Shown here: positions 46,262-55,334 of the stretch, in pieces
Position numbering within the stretch: position 1 is the first letter of the stretch
Layout: each line of letters starts with the position of its first letter
Origin: Kitasatospora sp. Root107
GTDB lineage: Bacteria; Actinomycetota; Actinomycetes; Streptomycetales; Streptomycetaceae
Assembly (NCBI RefSeq): GCF_001424875.1
Contig: NZ_LMCT01000011.1
Coordinates: 78,713-142,712, forward strand
DNA length: 64,000 bases
Direction of reading: 5' to 3'
The notes under the pieces: model-generated
The model's database searches: none
What the model was told of the DNA's origin: nothing
Seen by the model: only the letters and a program-made list of their open reading frames with translations
Position numbers and translations under genes: made by a program

Positions 46262-47500
46262 ATGACCGATCAGACCTGCCCGGCCGGATTCGGCCGCCGC
46301 AGCTTCGTCAAGGCCACCGCCCTCGCCTCCGGTGCCCTCGCCATCGGGGCCGGGGTGGGGGCCGCGCCCGCCGCCGCCAGGACCGGGCGGCCCCGCGCGG
46401 TGATCCCGTTCCACGGCCCGCACCAGGCCGGGATCGTCACCCCCGCTCAGGGTTACGCGACGTTCGCCTCGTTCGCGGTCACCGTGCCCGACCGGGCCGG
46501 ACTGGCGGAGCTGCTGCGCGACCTGACGGGCCGGATCCGCTTTCTCACCGCGGGCGGCACCCCGCCGGCCGACGCCCCGGGTGCCCCGACCGGCGACAGC
46601 GGCACACTCGGCCCGGTGGTCCCCGCCGACGGCCTCACCGTCACGGTCGGCGTCGGCGCCACGCTGTTCGACCGCCGCTACGGCCTGGCCGGGGTGCAAC
46701 CGGCCCGGATCCGTCAGATGCCGGCGTTCCGCGGCGACCGGCTGCGCGCCGGCGAGCTGCACGGCGACCTCTCGCTCCAGCTCTGCGCCGACAGCCGGGA
46801 CGTGGTCAGCCACGCGCTGCGCGACCTCGGCCGCCGCACCCGGGGCAGGCTGCAGCCGCTCTGGCGGATCGACGGCCAGCTCAACCCGGCCCGGCCGGAC
46901 GGTGCCCAGCGCAACGTGATGGGTTTCAAGGACGGCATCGCCAACCCGGACCCGAGCTCGGCCCGGGAGCTGGACCGGCTGGTCTGGGTGCAGCCGGGCA
47001 GCGGCGAACCGGCCTGGGCCGAGGGCGGCAGCTACCAGGTGCTGCGCACCGTCCGGGTGCTCTGCGAGGCCTGGGAGGAGCTGCCGTTGGAGCGTCAGGA
47101 ACGGCTGATCGGCCGCCGCCGCGACACCGGCGCCCCGCTCGACGGGACCACCGAGACCGATCTGCCGGACTACACCAAGGACCCGACCGGCGCCGTCATC
47201 CCGCTCGACTCGCACATCCGGCTGGCCAACCCGCGTACCCCCGAGACCGACGACTCGCGAGTGCTGCGGCGGGGCTACACCTACGACCGGGGCCTGGCCG
47301 GGGACGGGCGGCTCGACACCGGGCTGGCGTTCTGCTGCTACCAGCAGGACCTGGTCCGGCAGTTCGAGGCGGTCCAGCGGCGGCTGGAGGGCGAGCCGCT
47401 GGGCGACTTCCTGGTCTGCACCGGCGGCGGCTACTTCTTCGCGCTGCCCGGGGTCAGGGACGGGAACGACTGGCTCGGCCGGGGAATGCTGGCGGAGTGA
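46262..47500 (+). CDS. Dyp-type heme peroxidase, Tat-exported (EfeB/DyP)
   Basis: A 412-residue peroxidase with an N-terminal twin-arginine signal (FGRRSFVKATALASGAL) and Ala-rich cleavage site near residue 40. The DyP hallmark GFKDGIANP (GxxDG) is present near residue 220, a distal Arg in NPRTPETDDSRVLRRG, and the heme-ligand His probably in IPLDSHIRLANP. EfeB-type enzymes act outside the membrane with EfeU and EfeO in ferrous-iron uptake; those genes are not adjacent here, so a dye- or lignin-oxidising role is equally possible. AGGAAG precedes the ATG. Confidence 0.9.
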   Translation: MTDQTCPAGFGRRSFVKATALASGALAIGAGVGAAPAAARTGRPRAVIPFHGPHQAGIVTPAQGYATFASFAVTVPDRAGLAELLRDLTGRIRFLTAGGTPPADAPGAPTGDSGTLGPVVPADGLTVTVGVGATLFDRRYGLAGVQPARIRQMPAFRGDRLRAGELHGDLSLQLCADSRDVVSHALRDLGRRTRGRLQPLWRIDGQLNPARPDGAQRNVMGFKDGIANPDPSSARELDRLVWVQPGSGEPAWAEGGSYQVLRTVRVLCEAWEELPLERQERLIGRRRDTGAPLDGTTETDLPDYTKDPTGAVIPLDSHIRLANPRTPETDDSRVLRRGYTYDRGLAGDGRLDTGLAFCCYQQDLVRQFEAVQRRLEGEPLGDFLVCTGGGYFFALPGVRDGNDWLGRGMLAE

Positions 47501-47658
47501 GCCGCCGTGCCGGCCGCGCGGGCCGACCCGTCGGCCGACTGAGCCGACGACTGAGCCGGCCCGTCCGAAGGCTGTTATCCGGTACCCGGCGGTTCCTGCT
47601 GTCACTGGTGCGCGCGATGATGGGCACCTCGCGACGGACCGACGGAAGGACATCTCGG

Positions 47659-48360
47659 ATGAGCTGGTGGAAGGAGCCTCTGGTCGGCTTCGACCTGGAG
47701 ACCACGGGCACCGACCCGGCGACCTCCCGGATCGTCACCGCGGCACTGGTGGACACCTTCGGGCCACGGCCCGAGCGGGTGCTGAACTGGCTGCTCGACC
47801 CCGGCGTGCCGGTGCCCGCCGAGGCGACGGCGATCCACGGCATCAGCGACGAGCAGGCCCGCCGGGACGGCCGCCCCGCCGCGATGGCGGTGGAGGAGAT
47901 AGCCGGCGCGCTGTGCGAGCGGCTGCTGGCGGGCCGCCCGGTGGTGGCCTTCAACGCGCCGTTCGACCTCTCCCTGCTGGACGCCGAGCTCGCCAGGTAC
48001 GGCCTGCGCTCGCTGGCCGACCGGCTCGGCGGCAGCGTCGGCCCGGTGGTCGACGCCCTGGTGATCGACCGTGCCGTCGACAAGTACCGGCGCGGCTCGC
48101 GCACCCTGCAGCACGTCTGCGCCGTCTACGGCGTCGAGCTGATAGACGCTCACGAGGCGGGCAGCGACGCGCTGGCCGCGGTCCGGGTCGCCGTCGCCCT
48201 CGGTGAGCGCTACCCCGCCGAGGTCGGCGGCCTGACACCGGAGCAGCTGCACACCCGTCAGATCGGCTGGTACCGGGGCTGGGCCGAGGAGCTGCAGTCC
48301 TGGCTGCGCCGGGAGAAGGACCCGGCCGCCGAGGTCGACAGCACCTGGCCGCTCCGGTAG
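47659..48360 (+). CDS. DnaQ-like 3'-5' exonuclease (DEDDh)
   Basis: A 233-residue exonuclease of the DEDDh family. Exo I is GFDLETTGTDP, exo II is AFNAPFDLSLLDAEL, and exo III is HEAGSDALAAVRVA, giving all catalytic acids and the His. The C-terminal 35 residues are a basic/acidic tail specific to this actinobacterial subgroup. It acts on DNA or RNA 3' ends in repair or processing; no polymerase partner is encoded nearby. GGAAGG lies 9 bp before the ATG. Confidence 0.92.
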   Translation: MSWWKEPLVGFDLETTGTDPATSRIVTAALVDTFGPRPERVLNWLLDPGVPVPAEATAIHGISDEQARRDGRPAAMAVEEIAGALCERLLAGRPVVAFNAPFDLSLLDAELARYGLRSLADRLGGSVGPVVDALVIDRAVDKYRRGSRTLQHVCAVYGVELIDAHEAGSDALAAVRVAVALGERYPAEVGGLTPEQLHTRQIGWYRGWAEELQSWLRREKDPAAEVDSTWPLR

Positions 48361-48385
48361 CCGACCTCCGTAGCCGACCCCCCGG

Positions 48386-49309
48386 TCAGACCGCCGGGAA
48401 GTCGAAGGTGTACCCCTGGGCGGCCAGCCAGGGCAGCAACTGCCGTAGGGCGGTGACGGTCTGGGAGCGGTCGCCGCCCGCGTCGTGCAGCAGCACCACC
48501 CCGCCCGGGCGCAGGTCGCGCTGGACGGTGCCGACGATGGCGGCGACGCCGGGGCGGCTCCAGTCGCGCGGGTCGACCGACCAGCCGAGCGGGCGCAGGC
48601 CGTTGGCCGCGGCGACCATCTGGTTGTCGGGGGTGAACGCGCCGCCCGGCGCCCGGAACCAGGGGACCTTGGTGCCCGCGCCACCTGCTTTGACGATCAT
48701 GTCCTTGGCGGCGACGATCTCGTACGCCTGTTGGTGGTGCGAGAGCGCCGCGAAGGGCTGTGGGTGGCTCACGCTGTGGTCGCAGAGCCGGTGCCCCTCG
48801 GCCCGGATCCGCTGGACGACGGCCGGGTAGGCCGTGGCGTTCAGGCCGGTCACGCAGAAGGTGGCCCGGGCGCCGTACCGGGAGAGCAGGTCGAGCACCT
48901 GGCCGGTGGCGGCGCCGGGACCGTCGTCGAAGGTGAGTGCCACGGTCCGCCCGCCGGAGGCGGTGCTGCGCACCACCGAGCTCGAAGTCCCGGGCGGTGG
49001 CGGGGGTTTGGGGGTTGTTGAGGGCTTGGGCGTAGTGGGCCTGCTGGTCGGCGGCGCCGGGGGCGGCGGCTCGGTGCTCGCCGACGGGCTGGTGGCGGGC
49101 CGGGGCGGCAGGGACGGCGAAGCGGACGGGGACGGGCTGGGAGTCGGCGTGGCGGAGGCCGGAGTGGAGGACGGGGTGGAGGACGGGGTGGAGGTCGTGG
49201 CAGCCGAACTCGGTTCGGGCTTGGGCGAGTTGGTGCAGGAGACCAGCAGTGCGGCGGCGAGCAGGCCGGTGAGGCCGTACCGGGTCTGCTGGGCGAAGGG
49301 GGTCCGCAT
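48386..49309 (-). CDS. Polysaccharide deacetylase lipoprotein (NodB domain)
   Basis: A 307-residue surface lipoprotein: lipobox LLVSC (Cys25), then an 80-residue Ser/Thr/Pro linker that can span the cell wall, and a C-terminal NodB domain (about 120-305). Catalytic motifs are TFDDGPG (Asp pair), DHSVSHPQPF (metal His), FRAPGG and LLHDAGGD. It probably removes acetyl groups from peptidoglycan or another extracellular glycan. It is convergent with the exonuclease with a 25-bp gap. Confidence 0.92.
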   Translation of the reverse strand: MRTPFAQQTRYGLTGLLAAALLVSCTNSPKPEPSSAATTSTPSSTPSSTPASATPTPSPSPSASPSLPPRPATSPSASTEPPPPAPPTSRPTTPKPSTTPKPPPPPGTSSSVVRSTASGGRTVALTFDDGPGAATGQVLDLLSRYGARATFCVTGLNATAYPAVVQRIRAEGHRLCDHSVSHPQPFAALSHHQQAYEIVAAKDMIVKAGGAGTKVPWFRAPGGAFTPDNQMVAAANGLRPLGWSVDPRDWSRPGVAAIVGTVQRDLRPGGVVLLHDAGGDRSQTVTALRQLLPWLAAQGYTFDFPAV

Positions 49310-49414
49310 GGCGACGACTCCTGACGTCGTACCGGCCGCCCGTCCAGGGCGCCTGCCCGATGAGACGTCAGGAGCGTACGCGCCGGTTCCGAAGGTGCGT
49401 ACGAACGGACGGCC

Positions 49415-50299
49415 TCAGAACGAGTGCCAGCGCACCGCCGTGGCCCCGTCCCGCAGCGAACCGACCCGGCGGGTGAACTCGGCCAGTGCGGCCGGGTTTT
49501 CGGGTGCCTGCTGGGCGACCCAGGAGGCGCTCGCGGTCTCCCTGGCCCCACGCAGCACCGCGAAGCCGGGCCAGTCCCGGACGTCCCAGCCGTACGCCCC
49601 GGTGAAGGCCAGGTAGTCCTCGGCGGGGACGCCGTACCGGTCGTGGCTGAGCGCGAGCACCACCAGGTCGTGTTCGCGCAGGTCGTCGGAGAGGGTCTCC
49701 AGGTCGAGCAGGACGGGGCCGTCCGGGCCGACCCGGACGTTGCGCGGCAGGGCGTCGCCGTGGATCACCCCGGGGGTCAACTCCGGGACCAGCTCGGCGA
49801 TCGCGGCCTGGTGGTCGGCCCGGCGGGCCCGCAGGAAGGCGACGTCCGCCGGGTCCACGTGCCCGTCCGCGCTCGCCAGCCAGCGGTCCACCGGGGCGAG
49901 CAGCTCGCGCCGGGGGAGCGCGAACGGCGGGGCCGGCAACGCGTGCAGCGCGCGCAGCAGTGGCGCCAGGTCGGCGGGCCCGGCCGGGCGGACGGCGGGG
50001 GCCAGGCGGTGCCAGAAGGTGACGGGGTGTCCGTCCACCAGAACCGGCTCCGGCAGGTATGGACGGACCACCGGGATGCCCTGCCCGGCGAGCCAGCCGG
50101 AGACGGCCAGTTCGCGGCGGGCCCGCTCGGCCACCGCAGGGCCGCGGCCGACCTTGGCCACCACCGCCGGATCGCCGAGATCGAAGGCGGCGTTCTCGCC
50201 GAACGCCAGCAGTTCCGCCGCCGCCGGGTCCGGGATACCGGCGGTCGCGCAGGCGCGGGTCAGCAGGGCCAGGGCGGTGGCGGCGTCGAAAGTGCTCAT
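49415..50299 (-). CDS. Aminoglycoside phosphotransferase (APH)-family kinase
   Basis: A 294-residue kinase-like protein. The N-lobe has AFGENAAFDLGDPAVVAKVGR (ATP-binding Lys) and the C-lobe the Brenner motif VIHGDALPRNVRV, then VLLDLETLSDD as the metal-binding Asp. The family phosphorylates aminoglycosides, choline, homoserine or other small alcohols; which one is unknown, and resistance should not be assumed. The ATG at 50299 is chosen because the protein alignment begins there; no strong ribosome site is seen. Confidence 0.88.
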   Translation of the reverse strand: MSTFDAATALALLTRACATAGIPDPAAAELLAFGENAAFDLGDPAVVAKVGRGPAVAERARRELAVSGWLAGQGIPVVRPYLPEPVLVDGHPVTFWHRLAPAVRPAGPADLAPLLRALHALPAPPFALPRRELLAPVDRWLASADGHVDPADVAFLRARRADHQAAIAELVPELTPGVIHGDALPRNVRVGPDGPVLLDLETLSDDLREHDLVVLALSHDRYGVPAEDYLAFTGAYGWDVRDWPGFAVLRGARETASASWVAQQAPENPAALAEFTRRVGSLRDGATAVRWHSF

Positions 50300-50629
50300 C
50301 CGGGCATCATCGCGCAGGCCGGCCCGGTGGCACCGGTCTCCTCCTCCAGGGCAGCGCCACTCCACCCTGAGGGGGAGGGGCCTCCGTCTGGAGCAGGAGG
50401 TGAGCGGGGTCCGGCCCGGGTCAGGATGGGGGCAGGGCCGGTTCCATGGCCCGGGGGGTGCACCGACCGGAGCCCGCCTGCCCGGTCGCGGGGCGGCTCA
50501 CGTACGATGCTCACACTTACTTACCTGCCGACCGGCTAGGAGCCTCCGGGCCCGGCCGCTCACAGCCGTCGCCCCAGTGTCCCGTCCCCCAAGGGCTGCG
50601 GTGAACCATGCCCAGGAGGCACAACGAGC
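50300..50629. promoter_or_regulatory. Divergent intergenic region between kinase and MMPL exporter
   Basis: 330 bp without a gene. On the plus strand TACGAT at 50503-50508 could be a -10 for the exporter, followed by an AT-richer stretch CACTTACTTACCTGCCGACCGG, partly symmetric with GCTAGGAG and faintly like the TetR operators often found before MMPL genes. No clear -35 was seen. AGGAGG lies before the exporter start. Confidence 0.4.
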
Positions 50630-52789
50630 ATGTTCCACCGGATCGGACAATTCGTCGTCAAGCGCGCCTGGTGGGTGATCCTCGCCTGGATCATCGCCGC
50701 AGTCGCCATCGTCTCGACCGCGCCCAAGCTGACCGCCCAGAGCGACGCGAGCGACTTCCTGCCGCGGCACTACGAGTCCATCCGGGCCTCGGTCGTGCAG
50801 CAGCAGGCGTTCCCCGCCAACTTCACCCCGTCGGCCATGGTGCTCTTCGAGCGCACCGACGGCGCGCCGCTGGACGAGGCGGACAAGGCGACCATGACCA
50901 AGGTCGTCCAGGGCCTGACCGACAAGAAGATCAAGTTTGTCGAGCAGGTCACCCCGGTCACCGCGCAGAGCACCTCGAAGGACGGCAAGTACGCCCTCTC
51001 GATGGTCGGGATGGAGAAGGACGCGGCCTACAAGCCCGAGGCCGCCGACTCCGCCAAGGAACTGCGCGAGGACGCCAAGAAGCTGGCCGAAGGCAGTGCC
51101 CTCAAGGTCCAGCTCGGTGGCCAGGCGGCGCAGAACCTGGACCAGAAGGACTCGGGCGAGCTGGCCAACCTGCTGATCGGCGTCGGCACGATCGTGATCA
51201 TCATGCTCACGCTCGGCATCATCTTCCGTAGCCCGATCATCGCGCTGCTGCCGGTCATCTCGGTCTTCGTCTACTCGATGGTGGCCAACGGCCTGATCGG
51301 GTACGCGGTGAAGGCCTTCGGCCTGAAGGCCGACAACTCGGTCTCGGCAATCCTGATCATCGTGTTGTTCGGCGTGGGCACCGACTACTTCCTGTTCCTG
51401 ATGTTCCGTTACCGCGAGCGGTTGCGGGCCGGGGACAGCCGTAAGGACGCCGTGGCCAACGCGGTCGGCCGGGTCGGCGAGGCGATCACCTCCGCCGCCG
51501 GCGCCGTGATCGTGGCGTTCAGCGTGCTGCTGCTCTCCAGCCTCGGCATGTTCAAGGCGATGGGCCCCTCGCTGGCCATCGCGGTCGGCGTCACCGCGCT
51601 CGCCTCGGTCACCCTGGTGCCCGCGATCCTGTCGCTGATCCCGGAGAGGGTGCTGTTCTGGCCCTCGAAGGCGTGGCAGAACGAGCCGAAGAACGCCCGC
51701 TTCGCCGTCTTCGGCGAGACCGTCAAGCGTCGTCCGCTGATGGTCGCGCTGGTCTCCGGCGGGCTGCTGCTGGCCTTCTCGGCGGCCGCGTTCGGCTACA
51801 AGGGCACCTTCGACCTGGCGGCCGGCTCGATGCCGAAGACCAAGGAGTCGATGGTCGTCCAGGACACCCTGATGACGGCGTTCTCGGCCGGTGCCGCCGA
51901 CCCGAGCCACGTCTACCTGACCGGTAAGGACGGCGCCAAGCTCGACCCGGCCTCGTTCGCGGGCTATGCGGCCGCGCTCGGCAAGGTCGACGGGGTGGCC
52001 CAGGCCTTCGACAAGCCCAGCATCAGCAAGGACGGCGGCACCGCCGACTTCACCGTCATGCTGAAGGACGGCCCGGCCACCAACGAGGCGATCGACACCG
52101 TCACCGACCTGCGCAAGGTGGCCCACGCCTCCGCCCCGGCCGGGACCGAGGCCTACGTCGGCGGTCTGACCTCCGTCTACAAGGACATCAACTCCGCGAT
52201 GTCCCGCGACTACTCGCTGGTCTTCCCGATCGCGGCCGTGCTGATCATGCTGATCCTCGGCCTGCTGCTGCGCAGCGCGGTCGCCCCCTGGTACCTGATG
52301 GTGGCCGTCGGCCTCGGCTTCACCGCCACCATCGGTGCCACCAGCCTGATGTTCCAGCACGTCCAGGGCGAGAGCGGCCTGATGTTCATGCTGCCGATGC
52401 TGATCTACCTGTTCGTGGTGGCGATCGGCACCGACTACAACATCCTGATGATCGCCCGGCTCCGCGAGGAGGCGGCCGAGGGCCACAGCCCGCGCGAGGC
52501 CGCCGCACTGGCGGTCAAGCACGGCGGCCCGACCGTCGCGGCGGCCGGCTTCATCCTGGCCGGCACCTTCGGCACGATGCTGCTCGCGGGCAACATCTTC
52601 TTCAGTGAGATCGGCTTCTCGGTGGCCTTCGGCATCATCGTGTCGGCCTTCGTGATGGCGCTGTTCTTCACCCCGGCGCTCACCGCGCTGCTCGGCAAGG
52701 CCGCCTGGTGGCCCGGCCACGCGGCGCTGCCCGGGCACGAGGCGGAGCTCTCGCTCGGCAAGGAGCCGGAGCCGGCCGGACGGCACTGA
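50630..52789 (+). CDS. MMPL/RND-family membrane exporter
   Basis: A 719-residue polytopic exporter, distinct from that at 26845. One N-terminal helix (AWWVILAWIIAAVAIVSTAP), a first extracytoplasmic loop, five helices with GVGTDYFLFLMFRYRERL, a second loop (about 385-530) and five helices with AIGTDYNILMIARLREE. Asp-Tyr pairs in helices 4 and 10 are the proton-relay signature of the family. The cargo is unknown. AGGAGG precedes the ATG by 11 bp, and a hairpin follows the stop. No regulator is adjacent. Confidence 0.92.
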   Translation: MFHRIGQFVVKRAWWVILAWIIAAVAIVSTAPKLTAQSDASDFLPRHYESIRASVVQQQAFPANFTPSAMVLFERTDGAPLDEADKATMTKVVQGLTDKKIKFVEQVTPVTAQSTSKDGKYALSMVGMEKDAAYKPEAADSAKELREDAKKLAEGSALKVQLGGQAAQNLDQKDSGELANLLIGVGTIVIIMLTLGIIFRSPIIALLPVISVFVYSMVANGLIGYAVKAFGLKADNSVSAILIIVLFGVGTDYFLFLMFRYRERLRAGDSRKDAVANAVGRVGEAITSAAGAVIVAFSVLLLSSLGMFKAMGPSLAIAVGVTALASVTLVPAILSLIPERVLFWPSKAWQNEPKNARFAVFGETVKRRPLMVALVSGGLLLAFSAAAFGYKGTFDLAAGSMPKTKESMVVQDTLMTAFSAGAADPSHVYLTGKDGAKLDPASFAGYAAALGKVDGVAQAFDKPSISKDGGTADFTVMLKDGPATNEAIDTVTDLRKVAHASAPAGTEAYVGGLTSVYKDINSAMSRDYSLVFPIAAVLIMLILGLLLRSAVAPWYLMVAVGLGFTATIGATSLMFQHVQGESGLMFMLPMLIYLFVVAIGTDYNILMIARLREEAAEGHSPREAAALAVKHGGPTVAAAGFILAGTFGTMLLAGNIFFSEIGFSVAFGIIVSAFVMALFFTPALTALLGKAAWWPGHAALPGHEAELSLGKEPEPAGRH

Positions 52790-52797
52790 CCCGGTGT

Positions 52798-52837
52798 CCG
52801 GAGCGGTGGACGGTGATCATGCCGTCCGCCGCTCCGG
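52798..52837 (+). terminator. 16-bp hairpin after MMPL gene
   Basis: CCGGAGCGGTGGACGG pairs with CCGTCCGCCGCTCCGG (one G-U pair) around an 8-nt loop TGATCATG, 9 bp after the stop. It separates the exporter from the cold-shock leader. Confidence 0.85.
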
Positions 52838-52918
52838 CGCAGGTGAGCGGGCTTGATGAACGGCGTGTGTCAGGGGGGCCGATCGGGGGAAATTCTCCGA
52901 TCATCTCGGGTGCCACCG

Positions 52919-52927
52919 TGCTACAGT
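52919..52927 (+). promoter_or_regulatory. Extended -10 promoter for csp leader
   Basis: TGCTACAGT: a TACAGT -10 with the extended TGn. The -35 position (near GATCAT) is poor. Predicted start near 52934, about 155 nt before the csp start codon. Confidence 0.55.
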
Positions 52928-52965
52928 CGAGGCAGTTGCAGTTTTGGTTCCCATGAACGTACGTG

Positions 52966-53004
52966 TGCGCCTGCTGGTACCAACCAACAGGCGCATTTGT
53001 TTTG
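52966..53004 (+). ncRNA. Hairpin plus T-run in csp leader (attenuator or short-RNA terminator)
   Basis: TGCGCCTGCTGGT pairs with ACCAACAGGCGCA (13 bp, one mismatch) around loop ACCA, followed by TTTGTTTTG. A T-run is unusual in this GC-rich genome and gives an intrinsic-terminator look. It stands between the predicted promoter and csp, so it could end a roughly 70-nt RNA or control read-through into csp by temperature. Confidence 0.6.
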
Positions 53005-53036
53005 TCCGGTGTTCAACCTCCGGATGGGGATCGCGG

Positions 53037-53077
53037 CTACTTGGGTCCTACGAGGTGTGGGTCCCTTGCCCCAGTAG
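53037..53077 (+). promoter_or_regulatory. Hairpin abutting the csp ribosome site
   Basis: CTACTTGGG pairs with CCCCAGTAG (one internal mismatch), ending immediately before AAGGAGA at 53078. It may modulate access to the Shine-Dalgarno. Confidence 0.45.
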
Positions 53078-53089
53078 AAGGAGACGGTT

Positions 53090-53293
53090 ATGGCTACCGG
53101 CACCGTGAAGTGGTTCAACAGCGAAAAGGGCTTCGGCTTCATCGAGCAGGAGGGTGGCGGCCCGGACGTGTTCGCCCACTACTCCAACATCCAGGCCAAT
53201 GGCTTCCGTGAGCTCGTTGAGGGCCAGCACGTGGAGTTCGACGTCACGCAGGGCCAGAAGGGCCCGCAGGCCGAGAACATCCGCCTCGTCTGA
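53090..53293 (+). CDS. cspA: Cold-shock domain protein
   Basis: A 67-residue single cold-shock domain that binds single-stranded RNA and DNA and melts mRNA structure. RNP1 is KGFGFIE and RNP2 is VFAHY, with [13 protein letters not shown] at the N-terminus. The length is the family standard. AAGGAGA lies 7 bp before the ATG. It has an unusually long, structured 5' leader with a hairpin/T-run, like cspA genes of other bacteria. The DEAD-box helicase that follows is its usual partner. Confidence 0.96.
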   Translation: MATGTVKWFNSEKGFGFIEQEGGGPDVFAHYSNIQANGFRELVEGQHVEFDVTQGQKGPQAENIRLV

Positions 53294-53310
53294 ACCTGAA
53301 CAAAGCGTAG

Positions 53311-53342
53311 CGAGGGCCCGCACCGCACGGTGCGGGCCCTCG
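53311..53342 (+). terminator. Hairpin after csp
   Basis: CGAGGGCCCGCACCG pairs with its exact complement around a 2-nt loop, 17 bp after the csp stop, so csp is mostly monocistronic. Confidence 0.9.
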
Positions 53343-53479
53343 TTCATGCCGCCGAACGGCCGGGGCGGTGCAACGACTCCTGACGGCCGACCTCCCCCAG
53401 CTCCATGCCGGGGGTGCCACTTTCTGGTCCTTCGCCACGCGTACAACCGTGGCCATCGGCCGCCCAGGACGGAGAACAC

Positions 53480-55156
53480 ATGACCACCCCTGCCCGCCCG
53501 CCGCGCAACCGTCGCAGCCCGCAGCAGTCCACCGGCCGCCCGCAGCAGCAGCGCACCGGCACCAGCAGTGGCGGCCTCAGCCGCAGCGGTGGCGGCAACC
53601 GCCGCCCGCAGCGTGCTGCCGCCCAGCAGCAGCCGCCCGCCGACTTCACCGTGGTCGAGGGCACCCCGGCCCGGCCGCCGGCCGCCACCTTCGCCGAGCT
53701 GGAGATGCCCAAGGGCCTGCTCTCCGCCCTCGGCAAGGAGGGTGTCGTCGAGCCCTTCCCGATCCAGTCCGCCACCCTGCCGGACGCGCTGGCCGGCCGT
53801 GACGTGCTCGGCCGTGGCCGGACCGGCTCCGGCAAGACCCTCGCCTTCGGCCTCTCGCTGCTCGCCCGCACCGCCGGGAAGCGGGCCGACGCCCGCTGCC
53901 CGCTGGCCCTGGTGCTGGTGCCGACCCGCGAGCTGGCCCAGCAGGTCACCGACGCGCTCACCCCGTACGCCACCGCGGTCAACCTGCGGATCGCCACCGT
54001 GGTCGGCGGTATGTCGATCACCCGGCAGGCGAACGCCGTCCGCCGTGGCGCCGAGGTCCTGGTCGCCACCCCCGGCCGCCTGGACGACCTGATCAACCGT
54101 CAGGACGTCCGGCTGGACGACGTGCAGATCACCGTCCTGGACGAGGCCGACCAGATGGCCGACATGGGCTTCCTGCCCCAGGTCACCAAGCTGCTGGAGC
54201 AGGTCGCCGTGGGCGGCCAGACGATGCTCTTCTCGGCCACCCTGGACCGGAACGTGGACCGCCTGGTGCGCCGCTTCCTGACCGACCCGGTGACCCACTC
54301 GGTCGACCCGTCGGCCGGCGCGGTCACCACCATGGACCACCACGTGCTGCAGCTGGATGCCGCCGACAAGGTCTCGGCCACCGCGCACATCGCCTCCCGC
54401 GAGGGCCGGCTGATCATGTTCGTGCACACCAAGCACGGTGCCGACCGACTGGCCAAGCAGCTGCTCGCCGCCGGGGTCAAGGCGGCCGCGCTGCACGGCG
54501 GCAAGTCGCAGCCGCAGCGCAACCGGGTGCTGGACCAGTTCCGGGACGGTCAGATCACCGCGCTGATCGCCACCAACGTGGCGGCTCGCGGTATCCACAT
54601 CGACGGTCTCGACATGGTGGTCAACGTGGACCCGCCGGTCGACCACAAGGACTACCTGCACCGTGGCGGCCGGACCGCCCGGGCCGGCGAGTCCGGCACC
54701 GTGGTGACCCTGGTGCTGCCCGAGCAGCGCCGCGAGGTGAGCCGCCTGATGACCACCGCGGGCATCCGGCCGACCACCACCAAGATCCGCCCCGGCGACG
54801 CCGAGCTGGCCCGGATCACCGGCGCCCGGACGCCCACCGGCGTGGCGGTCACGCTGACCCCGGTGGTCGCCCCCGGTGCGGACCCGGCAGCCCCGGCCCA
54901 GCCGCGTCGGCGCGCCGCCCCCAAGCGCTCCGGACTGCCCGCGGACGTGGACATGAACGGCAACGCCCGTCGTCCGCGGACCAAGCAGCGGATGGGCGCG
55001 GGTGCCTCCGCGGGTGGCGGCTCCGGCCGGGCCAACGGCGGCAACGGTCGGACGGCTGCCGGGTTCATCGGCAAGTCGGCCGGGAGCAAGCCGGGTTCGG
55101 GCTCGAAGACCGGCTCCAACTACGGCACCGGCCGGCAGCGGCGCAAGTCGGACTGA
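53480..55156 (+). CDS. DEAD-box RNA helicase
   Basis: A 558-residue ATP-dependent RNA helicase. A 60-residue basic, Gln/Arg-rich N-terminus precedes the core: Q-motif PFPIQSATL, motif I GRTGSGKT (113-120), Ia PTRELAQQV, Ib TPGR, motif II DEAD (221-224), motif III SAT (252-254), motif V ATNVAARGIHIDG and motif VI HRGGRTARAGESG (HRxGRxxR). The C-terminal tail is Gly/Arg/Lys-rich and may bind RNA. The pair csp-helicase is known from S. coelicolor (SCO3731-SCO3732, from memory) and suits cold adaptation and ribosome assembly. GGAG lies 6 bp before the ATG. Confidence 0.94.
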   Translation: MTTPARPPRNRRSPQQSTGRPQQQRTGTSSGGLSRSGGGNRRPQRAAAQQQPPADFTVVEGTPARPPAATFAELEMPKGLLSALGKEGVVEPFPIQSATLPDALAGRDVLGRGRTGSGKTLAFGLSLLARTAGKRADARCPLALVLVPTRELAQQVTDALTPYATAVNLRIATVVGGMSITRQANAVRRGAEVLVATPGRLDDLINRQDVRLDDVQITVLDEADQMADMGFLPQVTKLLEQVAVGGQTMLFSATLDRNVDRLVRRFLTDPVTHSVDPSAGAVTTMDHHVLQLDAADKVSATAHIASREGRLIMFVHTKHGADRLAKQLLAAGVKAAALHGGKSQPQRNRVLDQFRDGQITALIATNVAARGIHIDGLDMVVNVDPPVDHKDYLHRGGRTARAGESGTVVTLVLPEQRREVSRLMTTAGIRPTTTKIRPGDAELARITGARTPTGVAVTLTPVVAPGADPAAPAQPRRRAAPKRSGLPADVDMNGNARRPRTKQRMGAGASAGGGSGRANGGNGRTAAGFIGKSAGSKPGSGSKTGSNYGTGRQRRKSD

Positions 55157-55181
55157 CCTCGCAGGTCGGACTGACCTCGCG
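55147..55181 (+). repeat. Two tandem 18-bp copies at the helicase 3' end
   Basis: The unit GTCGGACTGACCTCGCAG occurs at 55147-55164 and again at 55165-55181 (last base missing or changed). The stop codon lies inside the first copy, so the duplication added non-coding bases only. A recent slippage event is the simplest reading. Confidence 0.8.
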
Positions 55182-55187
55182 AATCGG

Positions 55188-55226
55188 CACTGGGGCAACG
55201 GACGTGACAAGTCTGTTGCCCCAGTG
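55188..55226 (+). terminator. Terminator after DEAD-box helicase
   Basis: CACTGGGGCAAC pairs exactly with GTTGCCCCAGTG, the stem extends with GAC/GTC after a one-base bulge, and GCGTTTTC follows. Confidence 0.85.
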
Positions 55227-55334
55227 GCGTTTTCGGGACCGGACTGGCACAGAGTCGGTGGTGGGGCGTGTGCTAGCTTTTTTTCGGCCTCATGATGTCG
55301 GAGTGAGGGCGGTCACGGGGGAGGAGTACCTGCC

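Noticed and set aside
49415-50299. Aminoglycoside resistance gene
   Set aside because: Only the general APH kinase fold is recognisable; this family is broad and no resistance context is present.
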